NCBI RefSeq assembly: GCF_051401765.1
Contig: NC_135067.1
Location: forward strand, 22,811,501-22,875,500
Source: Calliopsis andreniformis
Lineage: Eukaryota; Arthropoda; Insecta; Hymenoptera; Andrenidae
Length of the DNA stretch: 64,000 nt
Reading direction: 5' to 3'
This document shows, in pieces, positions 57,801-64,000 of the stretch (positions are counted from its first letter, which is position 1; every line of letters begins with the position of its first letter). Made by a program: the position numbers and the translations under genes. The notes beneath the pieces were generated by a model. It ran no database searches and was not told the DNA's origin. It was given only the letters and a program-made list of their open reading frames with translations.

Positions 57801-60800
57801 AGCAGAGGGCATATTTTTGAAATCAAGTCTCTTGAAAAGAGGACAGGCCCAAATTACTTGAGAAACAGCCTTTGATCGGTACGTGCGCGTTGCTCTAAAA
57901 TTCTCGACGCAGTTTTTACTTTCGTTGTAAGAATAGTTCTCAGCCTGTATATACCTACGCAATTTGCGGAATGACGTTGCGTGCTGCGTTTTTCAGTCAG
58001 AGATGCCAACTCTGAGATGGAAACCCAACGTACCTCCGGCGCGGTTTGAAAGGGTATCCAGGATTTCGGGAGCGACGTGCTCCTCCTTGATGCAATGAAA
58101 CGCAACTGTTGGCCGGTTTGGTATTCTTTGGCATGCGACTGATGTAAACGCTGCACTCGGCTCAGGTCTATCCATATGCATGCACGCGCGTGCATAGGCT
58201 AGTGCACGCGCGTCCACTGGACTCTCGCCACGTACGAGGCGTTTACGTGTACGCTCGCCGACTGCGTTTCACGCGCCATTATGCGATAACCTCGAAGCTG
58301 TCTGACTCGAAAAGAAGCTAGGTCAACTCGGAAAGCTCTCACGCGTTCCTTCGTCACCGTGATTCCTCGCGATCCCTCGCGATCGCTCGCGATCGAACGT
58401 TCGACGTTCCGTCGCGGCACTCCTCGAGCGCAAGAATCGATGCTACTCGATTCGGGGCGAAGCGAAAAGAAGCTTCGCAAAGGAGGGAGTGATTGCTCGG
58501 CAGATCGAAACGAATCCCAACGGTGGCAGGGTCGTTAATTGCGCAACCGTCGAGTAATACCCCAGGAACGAGTGTTAATGTTATATTAATTTATTAAAGG
58601 TACATTTAATTATTCGGATCGTTATAACTACGCGACGGTGGCGGAGCCGAGTCCGGTCCAAAAAGCGATGCCACGGTGTAGCGCAGCGCCGTGCCGCGAT
58701 GCAATTAAAGTCGAACGTAAACTGATAGGGAGGCTGTTACACGAAACTCCGAGGTAATGATTACGCGGGAGCTGTTGTAATTTATTACTGCGCGCGCGCT
58801 CGTTATTCTCGATTGTAACGTAATTCGGTAATGCGGCCTAATTGCGGTCTTAATAAGGCCGTGTCTCGGACCAGTTTTCTCCTCGTGGCAACCGCGACTC
58901 CCCCGTCGGTTCGATCTCCTTTCTTTCTCGGGACTCGCGACAAGTTCCGCTTTGCCAAAGAACCTTCCGCTCTTCCTCGATCGGAACTCGAACCGGCTCA
59001 CTCGCGATATCGCCGCGCCTTCCGATAAAGCAGTCGCCTAAACAGAGGATAACTCAGAGAGCGGTACGCGAGCGTGACAGTTAAACGTCTTCGTCGAGCC
59101 TTTTAACAATTTGCCTCGCATTCGGTAATCAGGATGACTCACCGGATAGCCGTTATCGCGTTCGATACGTGTCTCGTTTAGTGGCACCAACCACGCGTGT
59201 TTCCACATTTTCGATCCGACGCGCGTTATTGCTTCGCTTGATTGGTCGACTCTTTGGAATCCCTTTCTCGAATGCAACAGGCTCGTAAACCCCCTCGAAC
59301 TTATGCCCGTGCATGCACCCGTCATCGAATTCGACCGTCACGCAATTCATCCACCGAAAAACGCTTTCGTCTAACTTCGACTTCTTAAGATCCTGTACGC
59401 TACAACAGTCCAATAAAGGAGGGAGGATCGGTTGATCGAGATCGAGCGACGATAGTATCGATATCTGAAAACTGGTTGGTCCATCGGACTCGGAGCGACG
59501 TGGGGAACTACGAAGCTTGTTCCGGGAAGCCAGAAGGTGGCAACGACAAGTTTCTCTGTTTTCCACGACGAGTCTCTCGACGACGGTAGCAGTTTTTAGG
59601 ACTCGTCCAACGCGAGGACTGGAGCCAAGGTTGCGTTCAGAGAGACGTGCATCATCGCGTTAGAAAGTTCGAGAAGCATATCACGGTAGACAGGTAAGGA
59701 GCGTGGAAGGATAGCTGTGGGCTTGGAGCGGTGAGCTCAGTGTTTACGAACGCTCCTCGCTCGCAGACGTTGCGGCTCGCGTTGCTTACATCGACTCTGT
59801 CGAGGACGAAAAGGTCGAAAGAGCGAAAACCGTCGGCGGAGAAGACCGAAACTCGCCGAACGCGCACGATCCACCTCCAACACGAGCGCGCGCGGATCTT
59901 CTTTTTCTTCGACACCACTGAGCTGCGTACTTACTATATACGGATGATTATCGAAAAGGAGGGAAAAAAAGAAAAGAAGAAAAGAAGAAGAAGAAGAAGA
60001 AATTGCTGAGCAGCTCGGTACGCGAAGGAAACTGAAGGTAATCGTGCGAACAGAAACGCTGACGCAGATAAGGGAAACCCTTACGACCGCCTCTGCTGGC
60101 TGCGGAGACTATTTACGAGCGGTCTTGCCGAGGAGCCGAACGATTTGCCCGTTCGCGCCTGGTCACCGTACAAATTCGAGAATTCTTTGACCCAAAGAAA
60201 TCTCCATCGGTTCCGAGCGGAATCTGGCCCAGCGCTTCACGAATCAACCGTCTGCTGGTGCGAGCCAGCTCGCACAATTTCCGAGTGGCGTCACCGCGTC
60301 GGAGAGCTTCCACCAGAAATTCTCTATTCCCCTTGGCAAGCTCCGAGATTGTTAACCAATTTTTCAAACCGCGTCGATGGAGTTATCGTCGAATCTGCTT
60401 TTTCTCAAGAGAAAATCGTTTTCCTCCGAGTCGGCCTCGATTCCCCTTCGTTTTCCGCTCGGACTCGGAAAGCGCGTGAAACGGTCGTGAAACGGTCGCG
60501 TAACGCGCTCATCGGCAAGGTTGCCAGGTTAGACGGAATTTTGTCGCGCTCCGTCCCGTCTTGGAGAAGCGACGTTTTTCGTTCGAACGGAAATATCTAA
60601 AAGACGCATCGGAGCGAGAAGCTTCAGCGGCGAGGCACGGAGAGCGGCCCTTGTCGGAAGGCCGGCAGAGTCGTGTCTTTTTTTAACGAGACGAAGGATA
60701 TTTTCCTCCGGTCGAAATCGGCCTGTTTCGTCGAGAACCGAGCGGAAAAACTTCTAATCCGGCAACGCTGGCTCTTGAGCGAGAACAGGCCGGTACAGCC

Positions 60801-63773
60801 TGATAAAAATAAATTTGCGCCCGGAATAATCGCGGAGCTCCCTAGAGATCCGTATGGACGGCGTTTAGGTGCTCTTTGGCATAGCGAGGCCGATAGGTTG
60901 CGCGTTCAAACGCGTTTCGTCGTCGACGCTTTATTTCGCCGTCCTGATAAGCTCTCGAGAGCCTCGATAAAAAGAACCCTGCTCTCCTTCTTTCACTTTT
61001 CTGTCCCGATTCTTTGGGAAAACCTCAAGGATTGTGCGAAAAGGTTGCTCTAGACCAGCCCAAGATACCTCAAATGTTTCCTCCAGGTGAAAAAGGAGCT
61101 CAACAGTTTCACTCCTTTACTTAAGCGCAACGCAGAGATATTTCGATTTCTGAACAACGGATCAACAGTTGTCTGCAGCGTATGTCGTAAACAGATTGAT
61201 ATTTCAAGAGTTCAAAGCCTGCGCGACTAACCTCGGAATGAATATTCAATGAATGATAGACCTTGCTACGAGTTAATATTGTTTATGTTTTAAGTAGTAG
61301 AAAAACCCGCTCCAACTAGTCCTAGTTGTTCCACGCAATCGCAAGTCTGTTCCATTGACTTTCCTCGTCCCATTCAGACTAGTTCCGTAACCGAAATATG
61401 TAGATCCCTGCCGATACGTGCATAAATAATACGCATAACCATAAATAACGACGTATAAGTTGGTACACTCGGAGAAAAATTGATTCGCTTCGAGTCATTC
61501 AGTAATTTTTCTTGTCACGCTACTCGGTAGACGGAGCCATAAATTCGTGGTTCCTAATAGCAAAGCCATTAAGCCTTCTTTTTGCTCTTTTACAAGTTTT
61601 ATCCTTTACGAAGGCTCGTGACTCACTCTGCACGATTGTAGGAACCGCGATTGATACTGTTCCGAGATTCGGTAACTGCGTATCGAGAACGGGTAAGGTC
61701 TTCCCGCGGCACGCACCGAGAGGTGTCGAGTGGCCACGAATTCTCTTGCATCACGCAAGAGAGTGGAGAGAGGAGGAGCGCGGAAGACGCGGCTCGACAT
61801 ACATGGTGAGTCACCAAAAATGTCCGGAAAAAACAGTGGTCGTGTTTCATCCGCGCGCCTCGATATGGTCAGTCGAAAGCTTCAGCTGTGAAAGATTGGT
61901 TCCTCGCCGGAAGCGGTTGCATCCATATGGCAAGGTTTGTCCAAGAATCGGTAGGCTCGATCCTAGCTCGATAGGCCCTGGTTATCGGCGCCCTCGAGTC
62001 CCATTCGACATCAACGTTCTCTCCACGATTTTTCTCGCGAACAGCGTGGCGTTCGCGCGCGGGTCCACGAGTTTTGAAGAGACGCGTACACCTCGCTGGT
62101 GGCGTAGAACGCGTTGCAGGAACGGACGGAGACGGAAAAGGAACGAGGCGGAGAGCGGGAAAGACGCGTGTTACGAAACCATAGTCTGCGAGAGCCGAAG
62201 GAGGAGAAGAGGTGGAGGAGGTGGAGGCGGAGGAGGAGAACAGCCCGTTCGACGAGCTCTCTTCGTGCGGCCGTTTGTGTTCTATCCTCCCGCCTCCTCC
62301 GCCTCCTCCGCCTCCTCCACCGTTGCCTCACCCCGACCCTCCACCTTCGTACTTTTCCTCTTCTCGCCCGTTTATTCCCCGCGCCTCTTTCTTGCTCCTT
62401 CGCCGCGCGTTGCTCTCCTCTTCTTCCTCTCCCCCGCTCGCCCCTGCTCGCCCTCGCTCGCCACCGCTCGCCCCCGCCCGTCCCGCTCGCCCCGCTCGCC
62501 CTCCGGCTCTCCGTTCTCCACCTCGACGTTTGCTTCGGGCTAAAATAAAAACACGAGGGAGATAACCGAGCGAGACGAGGGGGCAACAGGGCGAGAGGAT
62601 AGAGCAGAGGAGAGAGACGACGTGCATGTGCACGCGGGGAAGGGGACAGAGAGGAAGGAAGGAAAGAGCGAGCGAGGCAGACTGAAGGAGAAAAAAATGG
62701 AGGCAACGGGAAGAAAAAAAGGAGAAGCAAAATGATAGAGCGGAATAACGGGGGCTAGGGGGAGGGAGGTGGGGGGCGGAGGAAGGTCGAGGAGAAAGGT
62801 AACGCGAGCAAGAGGAGAAGCGCGGAAGGACGGAGGGCAGATCGAGAAGAAAGGGAAGAAGAAACCCGCGGCGGAGGTTCGCATGACTCGGACCGCGCGA
62901 TTTACGTGCGTTACGTCTCAAAGTCATGCGTGCGCAAGCCCATCCCCTTCGTCTCTCCTTTTCTCTATTTGCCAAAAGATCTGTCGCGATTACTTGCGGT
63001 CGTGTCACGAAAAAAAGAAAAAAAAAAAAGGACGGTACACTTTTCCATGGTGAGCTACGTGTCGCGAATACTGCCCAGCTGAACCTGTACTCCGTCTACT
63101 CGCATAGAAATTATGCAAAACATTCGAATCTTGTTGTGCCGCCAAAATATTCCTGGCTAAGAGAACGCACCTGCCGGGCTAGTCAAAAGCTCCAAGTTTC
63201 AAGATCTCCGGCGAATCGTTTCGTCTAAAATCTAACTAATGTACTCCAGGTATCGATTTACGCATCACTCGAGCGCGTCTTCAACATCTTCCTGTAATTC
63301 TTCCAGTCTGTCGTAACCGGCGCGGCGGGGATATTCTACGAAAGAAAAAGCGCGCGCTAAGTTGACGTAATGATCGCGAGTTACGGTCACGTTCGAGGAG
63401 AACAATAATACTCGGGATAAATGTGTCGGTACCGTGGGTCGGGGATAATTAAAATCATAGTCGACCAAAGAATAATTGCCGTGATTTGACGGGCCTTAAT
63501 GTAGTGGCAGGATAGCTACGGGGCATCGTAATACGTTTCCTGGTGAACGCGACGAGCAAACGAACCGGATTATTGCCAACGACGGTTAACGATGCACGTC
63601 GCTGCTCGAGTTGTCGCGGAGTTCCAACTGCTTCGCAACTGCGAGCGTGAAACTTTGCTTTTCGGAGCGACACGCGTCGCGACGCGCCTTTCTTTTGTCC
63701 AAGCACGAGCATCGATGAACAGCAAACGTTGAAAACGATCAGTTACGAGATCCATCCACGGTTGGAAGGTCGG

Positions 63774-63800
63774 TCGCGTTGGTCGCGTTGGTCGCGTTCC
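63774..63800. repeat. Tandem repeat, 9-bp unit GGTCGCGTT
   Basis: Three consecutive copies near the right end of the window. Confidence 0.85.
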
Positions 63801-63915
63801 ACGCGAGTCGAGTCGGTCCATTTCTTCCATAGAGCAGCTTAAACGGCCTTAAATTACGGTGCCAAAGAATACGGCTTTATCGAAGGCGATTCGCGAATAC
63901 CTGCATCTTGTAGGC

Positions 63916-63951
63916 TATTCATGTATTCCGAACTTATGGAATACATGAATA
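63916..63951. repeat. Perfect 14-bp inverted repeat with 8-nt loop, possibly exonic
   Basis: TATTCATGTATTCC and its exact reverse complement flank GAACTTAT. The surrounding 100 bp, up to the window end, is open on both strands. A plausible acceptor (CTTGTAG|G, plus) and donor (GCAG|GTATTC, minus) lie just left of it. The plus-strand reading contains YSELMEYMNKLNRP; the minus-strand reading contains SSEYMNSLQDA. Strand and function are undecided. Confidence 0.4.
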
Positions 63952-64000
63952 AGTTGAACAGGCCGACCGGCAACCAGCCGGAGGAATCCACCCGGAGGAA

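Larger units (their letters stand above)
43593..64000 (-). other. 20-kb region upstream of the first recognised TDG exon, probably 5' intron or UTR
   Basis: I searched both strands for splice-bounded coding and found nothing I can assign with confidence. It is GC- and CpG-rich, so many chance open frames exist. Seen: TTTCC-type repeat 46,216-46,262; CT-rich 48,868-49,020; the 15-bp MITE-end match 49,427-49,441; perfect GA run 49,692-49,736; CT-rich 50,281-50,495; 12-bp array 51,839-51,880; a GA/CT/GA composition switch at 62,200-62,880; a 9-bp array 63,774-63,800; and a 14-bp palindrome at 63,916-63,951. The missing TDG start exon may lie here or beyond the window. Confidence 0.4.

Noticed and set aside
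59038..59566. Overlapping minus-strand frames with a GTGAGT donor near 59,140
   Set aside because: The peptides match nothing I recognise, and no acceptor-donor pair gives a phase that joins TDG.
61512..62543. 343-codon plus-strand open frame
   Set aside because: Arg/Ser/Pro-rich low-complexity translation in very GC-rich DNA, no recognisable domain, and it crosses GA/CT tracts. Long frames are expected by chance at this composition.
1..64000. tRNA or rRNA genes
   Set aside because: No A-box/B-box pair or cloverleaf was recognised by eye. GTTCGAA-like strings, as at 52,503, lack a matching acceptor stem. A covariance-model scan would be decisive.

Overview
This window is nuclear DNA from an insect, most likely a hymenopteran such as a bee. 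The evidence is intron-split genes with GT-AG junctions, AATAAA signals, no operons, and insect versions of conserved eukaryotic proteins. The order-level guess is inference from compact genes in AT-rich DNA lying beside a GC-rich, CpG-rich block full of slippage repeats.

Layout. Positions 1-20,000 are AT-rich and gene-dense. They hold (i) the 3' end of a giant muscle Ig-domain gene of the titin/sallimus/twitchin type (+, last exons 352-3447); (ii) a BTB-BACK-kelch gene (-, 6284-4347), tail to tail with it; (iii) a UBXN7-type p97 cofactor (+, 6972-8919), head to head with the kelch gene; (iv) ARL6IP5/PRAF3 (-, 12152-11426); (v) the elongation factor ELOF1 (-, 13320-13013); and (vi) the proteasome lid subunit PSMD6/Rpn7 (-, 15650-13963). 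From about 20,800 on, a single very large minus-strand gene dominates: thymine DNA glycosylase (TDG). Eight exons are placed between 43,592 and 20,804. It has introns up to 9 kb and a 668-codon last exon with two AT-hooks, a polyglutamine tract and long His/Pro/Ser-rich stretches. Its start codon exon was not found. Positions 43,593-64,000 are probably 5' intron or UTR and hold no gene I can defend.

All exon junctions below were chained by reading phase across introns. Predicted lengths agree with the families: PSMD6 389 aa, ELOF1 82 aa, ARL6IP5 185 aa, UBXN7-like 447 aa. The genes do not form one pathway, although UBXN7 (p97 adaptor), PSMD6 (19S lid) and a kelch-BTB protein (possible cullin-3 adaptor) all belong to the ubiquitin-proteasome field.

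The most unusual structure is an 842-bp TTAA-flanked element (9001-9842) in the UBXN7-like 3' UTR. It carries two internal inverted repeats, one with 102-nt arms about 89% identical. A 15-bp copy of its terminal sequence recurs at 49,427. The GC-rich TDG introns are studded with short tandem repeats (9-13 bp units), long polypyrimidine tracts and a 17-bp motif shared by two of those tracts.
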